From Halalkalicoccus subterraneus (GTDB lineage: Archaea > Halobacteriota > Halobacteria > Halobacteriales > Halalkalicoccaceae): a stretch of 64,000 bases of DNA. The position numbers were made by a program, and so were the translations under genes. The notes under the pieces were generated by a model. The model did not search any database. It saw nothing but the letters and a program-made list of their open reading frames with translations, and was not told where the DNA came from. Each line of letters begins with the position of its first letter. Within the stretch, counting starts at the first letter, position 1. The stretch is taken from contig NZ_RDQG01000039.1 in the NCBI RefSeq assembly GCF_003697815.1, positions 23,803 through 87,802 of the forward strand, given 5' to 3'. Of the stretch, positions 1-8,700 are shown in pieces.

Positions 1-1
1 C

Positions 2-226
2 CGAGTTGCTTACGCCGTCCATACGGACCAGGACGGTCCGAACCACACCCACGTCTTAGTCACCGGCAACGAGCGAGAGCTTCGGATGGACCGCGAGGAC
101 ATCGAACAGACGCGAACGAACGCACATGAACGTATGACCGAAAACGAACGATACCGCCAGCGACGGCGAGAACACGGGCAGGAGAATGACCGTAGGCGTG
201 ATCTCGGAGGCAGGAGGGGACGATAA
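2..226 (+). CDS. Relaxase-like protein, C-terminal part (partial at window edge)
   Basis: An open frame runs from the window edge to TAA at 224-226. It reads HTDQDGPNHTHVLV near its start, an H-x-D...N-H-x-H-hydrophobic pattern like the metal-binding histidine motif of HUH relaxases (MOB type). An Arg/Glu-rich tail follows. Relaxases nick plasmid DNA at oriT during conjugation. The stop is two bases before the ATG of the VirD4-like gene, so the two are probably co-transcribed, and this partner supports the call. Only about 74 residues are visible, so the nicking tyrosine cannot be checked. Confidence 0.5.
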   Translation, partial: RVAYAVHTDQDGPNHTHVLVTGNERELRMDREDIEQTRTNAHERMTENERYRQRRREHGQENDRRRDLGGRRGR

Positions 227-228
227 AG

Positions 229-1545
229 ATGATCGAGACCCTTCTGCCAGTGGCCGCTGTAGGAACAGCCGGGTTGGCCTACAGCGTGAAACGGAAAGTG
301 TTCCCACCCATGCCGGAGCCCGACGAGGATCACTTCGTCCTCCCGATCAAACTCAAATCCGGTGACGCCGAGGACATCAGTAACCGCTTCGTCCGAGGTA
401 TCCGAATTCCTCGCCGATCGTTGCTTACACTCGGGGCGAGCGGGGCCGGTAAATCCGAGACGCTGAAACACTTCGTCGATCAGCTCCAGAACGATCCGAA
501 TGAGCCGGTCGTCGTCTACGATCACAAAACCGACTATCAAGACTTCCTCGGTGACCACGGAACGCCTATGATTCGGCTCTCATCCGAGGGTTCGGCCGAC
601 GAGAATGGGGACGCAATCGCGTGGAACATCTTCGCGGAGATTGAGGACGAGGAGGACGCCGATGAACTCGCTCGTGCGCTGTTCCCCGAGCAGAGTGGGG
701 ACTTCTGGAACGCAGCCGGACGGCAGTTGTTCGCGGCGATTCTGAAGTACCTCAGACGCGAGCTCGAGGATCCTGACAACGCCGATCTCGTGGACTACTT
801 CGCACGGGCGACTCCCGAAAAGATGCACGAGCACCTCACTCGGGACGGCCACGAGGACCTCACGGCCGCCGCAAGCGCGATCAATCCCGAAACGGAACGG
901 CAGGCCGGCTCCGTGTTCGCGACGGCCCAACAGCAAATCACGGACCTCTTTGTGGGTGACTTCGCCGAATCGGGCGACTTCTCGATTCGCGAGTATATGG
1001 ACGATCCTGACGGGCGGGTCTTGGTACTCGATTACCCGACCCGACAGTCCGGTACGATCGCGCCCGTGTTCCGCTACCTGATCGACCAGGCGATCATGCA
1101 CGGCATGGACGACCCGGATCGGTCGGCGTACTACCTGCTCGACGAGATTGAGCACTTGGACGCGACGATCAAGCGTCTCGGCGAGTTGATCAACGTCGGC
1201 CGAGGCGTCAACTGTCAGGCGATCCTCTCGCTTCAGTCGGTCGCCCAGCTCGAGGATACGTATGGGAAGGAACGCGCTCACGCGCTGCTGTCGGGCATGG
1301 TCACGGTGATTGGGCTTCGAGTGGCCGACGAGGAGAGCGTCAACTTTCTCCGCGAGACTGTCGGAACGTCCTTCGAACAGTATACTCGGAATTCAGGCGA
1401 CAGTCGTATGCCCAACGAGAGCGAGGAGAAAGAGGAGTATCAGTTCGCGAAAGGTGATCTCCGGAACTTCGACCCTGGCGAGGCCGTGATTTGCCGACAG
1501 GGCATGGGGTGGGTTCACGCACAGATACAGCTGCTCGAGGGGTAG
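229..1545 (+). CDS. VirD4/TraD-type coupling ATPase
   Basis: This 438-residue P-loop ATPase has an N-terminal hydrophobic stretch (about residues 4-19), Walker A GASGAGKS at 69-76 and Walker B YYLLDEIEHL near 300-309. The order and the INVGRG segment after Walker B fit the VirD4/TraG/TraD family of conjugation coupling proteins, which feed relaxase-bound DNA to the transfer channel. It starts two bases after a relaxase-like frame. The short N-terminal membrane anchor is reduced compared with bacterial TraD. An alternative is a HerA/VirB4-like helicase, but the relaxase neighbour favours a coupling role. Confidence 0.75.
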   Translation: MIETLLPVAAVGTAGLAYSVKRKVFPPMPEPDEDHFVLPIKLKSGDAEDISNRFVRGIRIPRRSLLTLGASGAGKSETLKHFVDQLQNDPNEPVVVYDHKTDYQDFLGDHGTPMIRLSSEGSADENGDAIAWNIFAEIEDEEDADELARALFPEQSGDFWNAAGRQLFAAILKYLRRELEDPDNADLVDYFARATPEKMHEHLTRDGHEDLTAAASAINPETERQAGSVFATAQQQITDLFVGDFAESGDFSIREYMDDPDGRVLVLDYPTRQSGTIAPVFRYLIDQAIMHGMDDPDRSAYYLLDEIEHLDATIKRLGELINVGRGVNCQAILSLQSVAQLEDTYGKERAHALLSGMVTVIGLRVADEESVNFLRETVGTSFEQYTRNSGDSRMPNESEEKEEYQFAKGDLRNFDPGEAVICRQGMGWVHAQIQLLEG

Positions 1546-1670
1546 CAGACTGACGGGGTTACAAGCCGGATCTTTTGAAACTGTAAAATCCTGTTTGTCG
1601 ATCTAGGCTTGACGTACTCAGTTTTTGTTAGCGTAGTCACCGAGACGACCGGCGTCGTCGCTTCCTCCAC

Positions 1671-3809
1671 TTACGCCTGCCAGTCGCCGACGTACTCGCC
1701 GGTCGAGTCAGTTGGGGCGGTATACTGACGGTTCGATCCGGATTCCCACGTCACCTCGCCGCTCTCGTCGATTTTAACGAACTTGAACGCCACCGTCGTC
1801 CCCGCGGGGACGTTCACGTCGTAGTACCACGCTGGGTACTCATAGACGACCTCGTTAAAGAACGGTCCGACCGCACGGTCGGTGTCCCACTCGCCCAATT
1901 CGTGGACATCACCCATGATGTAGACGTTTTCGCCAGGTTCAGTCTCGGCCTCGTCGACGATGAACCTCACGGAGACTTGGTCACCGCTGAGCACCTCGTA
2001 GCCTCCGAACACGTTACTCTCGGTTCCGTTGTCGTCGACGATATGAACATCGTAGTAGCCACCCGACACCGAGGGCACGTCAACTTCTATCTGCGTATCA
2101 GACCACGAGACGACTGTGGCATCCGTCGATCCGAACTGCACCGATCCAGCGGTGTCGCCAAATCCCTCGCCGCTTATCGTTACGGTGTGGCCGGGTTGAC
2201 CCATCGTCGGACCGACGTGGCCGAGCGTTGGTTCCGTCGTCGTCCCACTATACTCCCAGACGCAGACAGTCTGCGGCCCAAGTGAGAACTCGTCTATCGA
2301 GCCATCAGCGTTGACGACGGTGTCGAAGCCGCTGAGTAACCCACCGAGGGCGTCCGAGTAGGTGCCCTGCGGAAGCGCTGTGTACACGCCCGACACATCG
2401 TACCGGTTGAGACTACGGTTGATAGCGACCAGCACGACGTTGTCGCCGAACTCGCGCTCGTAGACGAATACGTCGCTGTTCATCCAGCGCTGCTCGGTAT
2501 CACCGAATGCCAACGCCGCATTCGATTTTCGCAGCGGAGCAAGTGCCTGGATCACTTCGTATGCCGTCGTCGTGGTGTTGAACGACGGCATCGGCTTACG
2601 ATTGTCGGGGTCATTACCGCCGGTAAGATACTGCTCAGTGCCGTAGTAGACCGTGGGAGTACCACGAGAGGTCAGAAGCACCGCCAGCGCCATATCGGTG
2701 TTTCGGGTGTCGCCGCCGGAGGTGGTGAACCGTTCCATATCGTGGTTGTCGATGAAGGGCACTTGGTCGACGACTTGATCGTGTTCGCTCGCCGTCTCCT
2801 GTAACATATCCCAAAAGTCGTTCCAGTCGTCATCGAACTCGCGAAGCACCTGCCGAATCTCCTGACCAAAACGGAAGTCAAGGAGGCTCATTCCGCTGTC
2901 GTTCGAGAACTCGTAGTAGCGCTGGTTTGACTCGTCCGCCCCGAGGAACCACTCGCCGAACGTGAACACGGGCTGATGGTCGTAGATAGTGTCCATCAGC
3001 GTCTTCTGCCACTTCGGAGCCATATGAGCTACGGCGTCGACACGAAGGCCGTCGATACCGGTGTCGAGCCACTGTCTAATGGCGTCCTTCAGGTACTGGT
3101 CGATGTACGCCTCCTGCTGGTCGAAGTCAGCCAGGTTGTACAGGTTCCGGTATATTTGGTCTTCGTAACTGGAGTAGTCGGTGCCGCCGTTGTGGTGGAA
3201 GTAGTCTTCAGGGTCGTTACTGTAGGATGCGACGACCTCGTCGTCATCGTAGAGAACACCGTCCTCCAATTCACCGCCGTCGGTCGACGGCGAGGTGTGG
3301 TTCGGTACAAAGTCGATGACGATCTTGATACCGTTCTCGTGGGCGGTGTCAACGAGGGTCTGAAACGTCTCCATGTCGCCGAAGTAAGGGTTCGGATCTT
3401 GGAAGTCTCGCGCCCAGTAGCCGTGGTACGAAGTACCGCTGTCGGAGTCGACTTCAGTGATGTTCTCGAATGGGGGTGAAATCCAGATGGCCGAGATGCC
3501 CATATTTGTCAAGTAGCCGTCCTCGATTCTATCGATGACGCCCTGCCAGTCACCACCGCAGTACTTTCGTAAATTCGAGCAGTCCTCGCTGTAAAGATCG
3601 CCGCTCGGATTGTTCGATTCATCGCCGTTTTCGAAGCGGTCCGTGATGATCTGGTAGATGACATCATCGGTGAAATCAACGGCTGCTCTCGGTGATTCCG
3701 TCGTAGCCGTTTGCGTCGCATACGTGAGCTCCGCGTTCGCGCCGGTTCCCGTGACGCCGATGGTTCCGAGGCCGATCCCTTTCAGTAGATTTCTGCGATT
3801 GAGTTTCAT
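1671..3809 (-). CDS. Secreted cyclodextrin glucanotransferase (CGTase)
   Basis: This 712-residue GH13 enzyme has the five-domain CGTase architecture. A Tat signal (NRRNLLKG, residues 4-11) leads into the (beta/alpha)8 domain. The nucleophile is D258 in GLRVDAV, the acid/base is E286 in FTFGEW and the third carboxylate is D357 in DNHD. Y224 in RNLYNLAD occupies the central aromatic position that favours cyclisation. An IPT/TIG domain begins near GHVGPTMGQPG and a C-terminal CBM20 starch-binding domain ends the protein. It converts starch to cyclodextrins outside the cell. It lies next to the mal ABC genes on the same strand, but a 167-base gap with its own promoter-like region precedes it. An ordinary alpha-amylase would lack the IPT-CBM20 arrangement. 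Confidence 0.93.
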   Translation of the reverse strand: MKLNRRNLLKGIGLGTIGVTGTGANAELTYATQTATTESPRAAVDFTDDVIYQIITDRFENGDESNNPSGDLYSEDCSNLRKYCGGDWQGVIDRIEDGYLTNMGISAIWISPPFENITEVDSDSGTSYHGYWARDFQDPNPYFGDMETFQTLVDTAHENGIKIVIDFVPNHTSPSTDGGELEDGVLYDDDEVVASYSNDPEDYFHHNGGTDYSSYEDQIYRNLYNLADFDQQEAYIDQYLKDAIRQWLDTGIDGLRVDAVAHMAPKWQKTLMDTIYDHQPVFTFGEWFLGADESNQRYYEFSNDSGMSLLDFRFGQEIRQVLREFDDDWNDFWDMLQETASEHDQVVDQVPFIDNHDMERFTTSGGDTRNTDMALAVLLTSRGTPTVYYGTEQYLTGGNDPDNRKPMPSFNTTTTAYEVIQALAPLRKSNAALAFGDTEQRWMNSDVFVYEREFGDNVVLVAINRSLNRYDVSGVYTALPQGTYSDALGGLLSGFDTVVNADGSIDEFSLGPQTVCVWEYSGTTTEPTLGHVGPTMGQPGHTVTISGEGFGDTAGSVQFGSTDATVVSWSDTQIEVDVPSVSGGYYDVHIVDDNGTESNVFGGYEVLSGDQVSVRFIVDEAETEPGENVYIMGDVHELGEWDTDRAVGPFFNEVVYEYPAWYYDVNVPAGTTVAFKFVKIDESGEVTWESGSNRQYTAPTDSTGEYVGDWQA

Positions 3810-3834
3810 CTGAACTCTGTTGAAAAATTACTAC

Positions 3835-3876
3835 ATACTTTGTTGTAAGTATTATCTATGATAGACTATAATATTA
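3835..3876 (-). promoter_or_regulatory. CGTase promoter with inverted repeat operator candidate
   Basis: A perfect inverted repeat, ATACTT-TGTTGT-AAGTAT, spans 3835-3852 upstream of the CGTase start at 3809. A TATA-rich element (TATAATATTA, 3868-3876) lies about 20 bases further upstream. If that is the TATA box, transcription would begin near 3845 inside the inverted repeat, where a repressor would block it. TrmB, encoded at the end of the cluster, is the obvious candidate, but the repeat does not match the TACT-N7/8-GAGTA site known for the Halobacterium protein. Confidence 0.4.
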
Positions 3877-3976
3877 AATTACTTACTAAGGTAAATAGCG
3901 GAACAAAACGCCTCTGTCAGCGTTTATTGCTGATTTGAGCAACGGAGAAAATCGAAGGTGATGAGGGCACACCCGC

Positions 3977-5059
3977 TTACCCTTCCATGCCGCTGAACGA
4001 CAGGCCACCTTCAATATAGCGCTGAGCGAACAGGTAGACGAGCATGATGGGAGCGGCGAACGTCAGCGCGAACGCCGAGAACCGCGCCCATGGGATGGAG
4101 TACTCGCTGATAAGCGAAAACAGTCCTACAGGTAGGGTGTAGTTGTCCGTCGACAACAGAGTCTGTGCGACAACGAACTCCGTCCACCCCGTTAGGAAGA
4201 CGAAGATAAAGACGGTCGCCAACCCCGCCGCCGACAGCGGGATGATGACCTCGGTGACGACGCGCCACGGCGGTGCGCCGTCAACGACAGCTGCCTCCTC
4301 GTAAGAGACGGGGATACCGTCCATGTATGTCTTCAACAGCCATGTGTTAAACGGCACTGCCGTCGCCGCATAGTAGACGGCGAGCGCGAGCTTACTATCG
4401 TTGAGTCCGACCTGAACGTACACTGCATAGAGGCCGATAAGCAATGCGATACCGAGTCCACCGCCGACCTGCGTCAATAAGACGTAGACGAATAGGATTT
4501 TTCGTCGGAAGATAAATTCGCGACGTGATAGCGCGTACGACGCCGGAATAATGAGACACATCGCAATGATGACTGTCGGAATCGAAACGGTGAGGCTGTT
4601 CCAGAAAAATTGTTTGAATTCAGAAGGATTCTCGACCCCGTAATCAGAGACATCGAGGAAGACGATCTCGGGCGTGTTTATCACGATCGCGAGATCACTC
4701 AAGGGAACATTGAGACTAATGGCGTAGCCGGGAATCGCGAGATCACCGATGACCCAGAGAAACGGCTGCAACGACGGATTCTCCGGCAACAACGTCAATC
4801 CATTCGACGAGTAGATCGAACCGCCCGAACCGGACAGTGCCGCCATTAGAATCCAGTAGATAGGGAACATTAGCCCAGCGACAAGTATGAGTGCGCCAAG
4901 CGTCGACCCGACAACTTTTAACGGCACCATCGGAGAGGTCTCCCCTCGACGGACGCTTTCGATGGTGTACTTCGCATCATGGGCCGTTTCCACCGGAGTT
5001 ATTGCGACGTTCCTGACGTCCTCCTTTAGCTTGCGGATGATACCATTTAAAAGGCTCAC
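3977..5059 (-). CDS. malG: Maltodextrin/cyclodextrin ABC transporter permease, MalG type
   Basis: This 360-residue integral membrane protein has about six predicted helices and a cytoplasmic EAA loop (EEAAVVDGAPPWRVV, near residue 255) where the ATPase docks. This is the MalG-type permease of carbohydrate uptake (CUT1) transporters. It starts with GTG, whose last two bases are part of the TGA stop of the upstream malF, giving a 4-base overlap and translational coupling. The N-terminus is about 70 residues longer than enteric MalG before the first helix. It forms the membrane channel with MalF and receives sugar from MalE. Confidence 0.88.
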   Translation of the reverse strand: MSLLNGIIRKLKEDVRNVAITPVETAHDAKYTIESVRRGETSPMVPLKVVGSTLGALILVAGLMFPIYWILMAALSGSGGSIYSSNGLTLLPENPSLQPFLWVIGDLAIPGYAISLNVPLSDLAIVINTPEIVFLDVSDYGVENPSEFKQFFWNSLTVSIPTVIIAMCLIIPASYALSRREFIFRRKILFVYVLLTQVGGGLGIALLIGLYAVYVQVGLNDSKLALAVYYAATAVPFNTWLLKTYMDGIPVSYEEAAVVDGAPPWRVVTEVIIPLSAAGLATVFIFVFLTGWTEFVVAQTLLSTDNYTLPVGLFSLISEYSIPWARFSAFALTFAAPIMLVYLFAQRYIEGGLSFSGMEG

Positions 5060-6021
5060 GAGTCATCCACCCCGTCGGCGAGTCGACCACGCTTGACGTT
5101 CAACCACATGAATGCCCCGATAAAGACAACGGCAATGATAGAGATGGCTGCCCCTTCACCGTATTCGGAAAAGGAGAACGCCTCACGATAGCCGTAGACG
5201 ATGATCAGTTCGTTCTGTCGTGCTGGTCCGCCTTCGTTGAAGACATAGGGGAGAAGAAACTGTTGGAACGACGCTGCTGCGGTCAGGATCGACGCGAACA
5301 GTACTGGTCGCTTTATCGAGGGAAGCGTCACATGGAAGAACCGGGAGAAGTAACTCGCGCCGTCGACCATCGCTGCCTCGTGCAGTTCATCCGGTACGTC
5401 TTGTAATGCACTGACGGTGATGATGACCATAAACGGATAAGCAAGCCACGCTTCCGTGATATTGTATGCGACGAATGCCATCCAGCGTTCACTCAGCCAC
5501 GCGACAGAGTCGAACCCGAGTGAACTGAGCACCTGATTGGCGAGACCGAACTCCGCGGAACTGAAAATGCCACGCCACACTGTAATGGTGAAGATAGCCG
5601 GTAGGCCCATCGGGAGAATAATAAGAGAACGCATGACGCGTTTCCCCCTTACTCGATCGCCGGTAACGACGAGCGCGATACTGATACTCAATATGAGTTT
5701 CAGTGTGACACTGGTTGCGACGAATAGCCACGTGATTCCAAAGGAGTTCCAGAACGTTGGATCGGTAAGTACTGCAGCGTAGTTGTCTACACCAATGAAC
5801 ATCGCCTCGCCAAACGTTAATACTGCCCGCGCACCCTCTCCTGCAAAGAGATTCGCCGGTTCGGCGTTCGTAAACGAGATTCCAACGAGATACAACACAG
5901 GAAACAGCATGAACGCCGAGAAGACGAACAGTCCGGGAAGGACGAACAGCAGCGATACGTCCCGCTTATCGAGGAATGGGACCTCTTCAACACGATTAGC
6001 GACGCGTGATACGGTACTCAT
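5056..6021 (-). CDS. malF: Maltodextrin/cyclodextrin ABC transporter permease, MalF type
   Basis: This 321-residue permease has six hydrophobic segments and an EAA loop (HEAAMVDGASYFSRF, about residues 215-230). It starts four bases after the stop of malE and overlaps malG by four bases, so malE-malF-malG form one transcription unit read leftward. It lacks the large periplasmic insertion of E. coli MalF, as is usual for archaeal CUT1 permeases. Substrate is inferred from the adjacent CGTase and amylolytic enzymes. Confidence 0.88.
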   Translation of the reverse strand: MSTVSRVANRVEEVPFLDKRDVSLLFVLPGLFVFSAFMLFPVLYLVGISFTNAEPANLFAGEGARAVLTFGEAMFIGVDNYAAVLTDPTFWNSFGITWLFVATSVTLKLILSISIALVVTGDRVRGKRVMRSLIILPMGLPAIFTITVWRGIFSSAEFGLANQVLSSLGFDSVAWLSERWMAFVAYNITEAWLAYPFMVIITVSALQDVPDELHEAAMVDGASYFSRFFHVTLPSIKRPVLFASILTAAASFQQFLLPYVFNEGGPARQNELIIVYGYREAFSFSEYGEGAAISIIAVVFIGAFMWLNVKRGRLADGVDDS

Positions 6022-6025
6022 CTGG

Positions 6026-7276
6026 TTATTCCCAGTTGCTGCGGATCTCGTTCGCCGCCTGTTCTAATGCCGGTTGGGGCTCAGTACTGTCATTGAACAT
6101 CTCGGTGAGAGCATTCCTCACGGGATCCCACACCTGATTCATCTTCGGATCGGACGGCATTGGGATACCTCGTTCAACGACCTCTGCGAAGGTCTGTACT
6201 GTATCGGGGAGGTCGTTGTCTTCGACCAGACTCTTGAGCACCGGAATGCTACCGCGCTCCTCTGCGTTCCGTAGCATGAGTTCCTCGTTCGTAACGTACC
6301 ATTCGACGAAATCCTGTGCAGCCACCGTATCGTCGTTGTCCTCTTCCATTCCGGTTGCGAAATACCACATCGTGATACCTGTGTACGGAGTCGGTTCGCC
6401 CCCTTCCACTGCGGGAAGAGTTGTGACCTCATAATTGACTCCTTTTTCGTTGAGCGTCTCGAGATACCAGGGACCGTTAATAGCGAAAGCAGCGTTGCCC
6501 TCGGCAAACACCGACGCTTGTGGTTCGTATTCGGGGTCGTTCGGGGTGTAGGGAACGAAATTCTCAACGGCGAACTCCGCACCGCGGACGACCTCCGGAC
6601 TGGCCACACCAAGTTCCTCATCAGCCTCGGGGTCGAAAATATAGCCGTCGAACGCCTGTAGCCACGGGCTGAGGAAGTATGGATCCGCAAAGGGGTAACT
6701 TAGGCCGTACTGGTTGCTCGAGGGATCGTGAAACTCGTCCATCATCGACGTCATGTCTGCTACGCTTTCTGGAGCTTCGTCGATCATATCGGTGTTGTAG
6801 ATGAGCGTGACGGTCTCGGAATCGTAGGGAAGACCGTAGATATCACCGTCGAACTGAACGGCCTCGGCTGCGGCCTCGATGAATTCATCGATATCGACGT
6901 TCAGTTGATCGGTCCGGTCGACAAGAAAACCACGTTCGGAATAATCTCCAACCCAATCGTTGGCCCACTCGAAGACGTGTGGACCTTGTCCGGCGGGAAT
7001 GGCGCTCGTCGTCCTCTGGGCCATATCGGAGATATTAGAGGCATTGACGCTGTGGTTCGTCTCTTCTTCGAACTGCTGTATCGCTTCTTGGCGTCCGTTT
7101 CGTTCCGATTCGGCTAACGAGTACCACACTGTTGCTGTACCGGACGGCCCATTACCGGAACCCCCTCCGTTGTTGTCGGAATCCGTTTCGCTCTGTTCTT
7201 CGACACCGATGCACCCGGCCACTGCGCCGGTTGTTGCGATAACACCAGCTTTTTTAAGTATAGTCCTGCGGTCCAT
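6026..7276 (-). CDS. malE: Maltodextrin/cyclodextrin-binding lipoprotein, MalE type
   Basis: This extracellular solute-binding protein is about 416 residues long. From the chosen ATG it begins with a twin-arginine motif (DRRTILKKAG) followed by a lipobox AVAGC, so it is a Tat-exported lipoprotein anchored outside the cell. An Asn/Gly-rich linker precedes the binding domain, which contains the FAINGPWYL type segment of sugar-binding proteins. An ATG two codons upstream (7282) is equally possible. The open frame extends to 7384, but that extension would bury the signal and cover the promoter. It is first in the malEFG operon. Confidence 0.87.
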   Translation of the reverse strand: MDRRTILKKAGVIATTGAVAGCIGVEEQSETDSDNNGGGSGNGPSGTATVWYSLAESERNGRQEAIQQFEEETNHSVNASNISDMAQRTTSAIPAGQGPHVFEWANDWVGDYSERGFLVDRTDQLNVDIDEFIEAAAEAVQFDGDIYGLPYDSETVTLIYNTDMIDEAPESVADMTSMMDEFHDPSSNQYGLSYPFADPYFLSPWLQAFDGYIFDPEADEELGVASPEVVRGAEFAVENFVPYTPNDPEYEPQASVFAEGNAAFAINGPWYLETLNEKGVNYEVTTLPAVEGGEPTPYTGITMWYFATGMEEDNDDTVAAQDFVEWYVTNEELMLRNAEERGSIPVLKSLVEDNDLPDTVQTFAEVVERGIPMPSDPKMNQVWDPVRNALTEMFNDSTEPQPALEQAANEIRSNWE

Positions 7277-7294
7277 TGTCATGGATGTATTTGT

Positions 7295-7320
7295 GATGAA
7301 TAAGTAGTTCATCCTTAAAT
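7295..7320 (-). promoter_or_regulatory. malE promoter region with inverted repeat
   Basis: GATGAA (7295-7300) and TTCATC (7308-7313) form an inverted repeat with a 7-base spacer. A TATA-like ATTTAAGG (minus strand, 7313-7320) lies immediately upstream in the direction of malE. The repeat sits where transcription would start, so it may be an operator. No experimental start site is known. Confidence 0.35.
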
Positions 7321-7480
7321 CTTTGGATACCACATGATCGTTAACACAATCAGAATAGAGGATAGAGAGGTAGATACGAAGCACACAGCTTTTTTGTCAT
7401 ACTCTATATGAAACTACGGCAGCTTGAGATCTAGAAGCTGCTATGAAATTATACGTAACAAATTCTAGTTCGAGAGCAAG

Positions 7481-7502
7481 TATTATATGCATGGAATTCC
7501 AT
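7481..7502 (+). promoter_or_regulatory. malK promoter: TATA element and 12-bp palindrome
   Basis: TATTATAT at 7481-7488 is centred about 29 bases before the ATG at 7514, the spacing expected for a leaderless haloarchaeal transcript. Between the TATA element and the start lies the perfect palindrome ATGGAATTCCAT (7491-7502), a candidate operator. This placement is also why the ATG at 7514 was preferred over the in-frame ATG at 7487, which overlaps the TATA element itself. Confidence 0.5.
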
Positions 7503-7513
7503 TCGCGAGAATA

Positions 7514-8641
7514 ATGGGAACTGTAACACTCAATAATCTTAGAAAAGAGTTCGATAACGGTCAAATCGTCGCCGTCGACGATGTCTCTCTCGACGTTGCG
7601 GACGGCGAGTTTATCACCGTCGTCGGTCCCTCGGGATGCGGGAAGTCAACGACGCTACGGATGCTCGCAGGCTTAGAACAACCGACCTCGGGCCGCATTA
7701 TGATCGACGACGAGGACGTGACCAATGTCCACGCTCGGAAGCGCGACGTAGCGATGGTGTTCCAGAACTACGCGCTCTACCCCCACAAGACCGTCCGCCA
7801 GAATATGGCGTTTGGCCTCCGGATGAGCACGGACCTTTCGAAGGACAATCGGCACGAACGCGTCCGCGAGACGGCCGAGATGATGGGCATCGAGGAACTG
7901 CTCGACGACCGTCCGAACGAGCTCTCTGGCGGGCAGAAACAGCGCGTCGCGCTCGGTCGCGCTATCGTCCGCGAACCCGACGTATTCCTCTTCGACGAAC
8001 CACTGTCAAATCTCGATGCGAAGCTCCGGACGACGATGCGCACCGAGATTCAGCGTCTCCAGAACGACCTCGGTACCACGTCCATTTACGTCACCCATGA
8101 CCAGGAGGAGGCAATGACGATGGGCGACCGAATCGTCATTCTGAAAGACGGCGAACGCCAGCAGGTCGGCGCGCCAAAGGAAGTATACCGCAACCCCATC
8201 AACGAGTTCGTCGGGGGATTCGTCGGATCGCCGTCGATGAACTTCATCGAGGTGCTCGCCAGTATCTCCGGGGACACAATTCGTCTCGAAGACGACTCAG
8301 GACGATTTGACTACTGTCTCAACGCCGCCAACTACCCGAACATCTCCGAGGGTGACCGACTCTCATTGGGGATCCGCCCAGAGAGCGTGTACGTTGTTAA
8401 CACAACTAAAGGTATCCAGACGACCGTGGAAGTCGTCGAACCCATCGGCAGCGACAATTATCTCTACATGGACCTCGCGCCCAACTTTATCGCTCGCGTC
8501 GACTCCGATGTCGAACCCGAACCAGACGACACTATCGCTATCTCGTTCGACGAAGCGGACGTCCACCTCTTCGACGGCGAAACGGGTGAGTCGCTCACCT
8601 TCGAAGAACGAAGCAAGACGGTAACGACACCGGTGTCATAA
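7514..8641 (+). CDS. malK: Sugar ABC transporter ATP-binding protein, MalK/UgpC type
   Basis: This 375-residue ATPase has Walker A GPSGCGKST near residues 36-44, signature LSGGQKQRVALGRA, Walker B FLFDEP and the H-loop VTHDQEEA. A C-terminal TOBE/OB regulatory domain (about residues 240-375) is typical of MalK/UgpC ATPases. It is transcribed away from malEFG and completes the importer. The first in-frame ATG at 7487 is rejected because it lies on the promoter. The C-terminal extension could bind a regulator, as in E. coli MalK, but nothing in the sequence shows this. Confidence 0.9.
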   Translation: MGTVTLNNLRKEFDNGQIVAVDDVSLDVADGEFITVVGPSGCGKSTTLRMLAGLEQPTSGRIMIDDEDVTNVHARKRDVAMVFQNYALYPHKTVRQNMAFGLRMSTDLSKDNRHERVRETAEMMGIEELLDDRPNELSGGQKQRVALGRAIVREPDVFLFDEPLSNLDAKLRTTMRTEIQRLQNDLGTTSIYVTHDQEEAMTMGDRIVILKDGERQQVGAPKEVYRNPINEFVGGFVGSPSMNFIEVLASISGDTIRLEDDSGRFDYCLNAANYPNISEGDRLSLGIRPESVYVVNTTKGIQTTVEVVEPIGSDNYLYMDLAPNFIARVDSDVEPEPDDTIAISFDEADVHLFDGETGESLTFEERSKTVTTPVS

Positions 8642-8700
8642 GCTGACCACGTTCCCGCTCTTGTTTCGGTTCAATTCAGGAATCAGAGCGTTTTCCGATC

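Noticed and set aside
7277..7384. 36-residue N-terminal extension of MalE
   Set aside because: It would place the Tat signal inside the protein and covers the promoter region.
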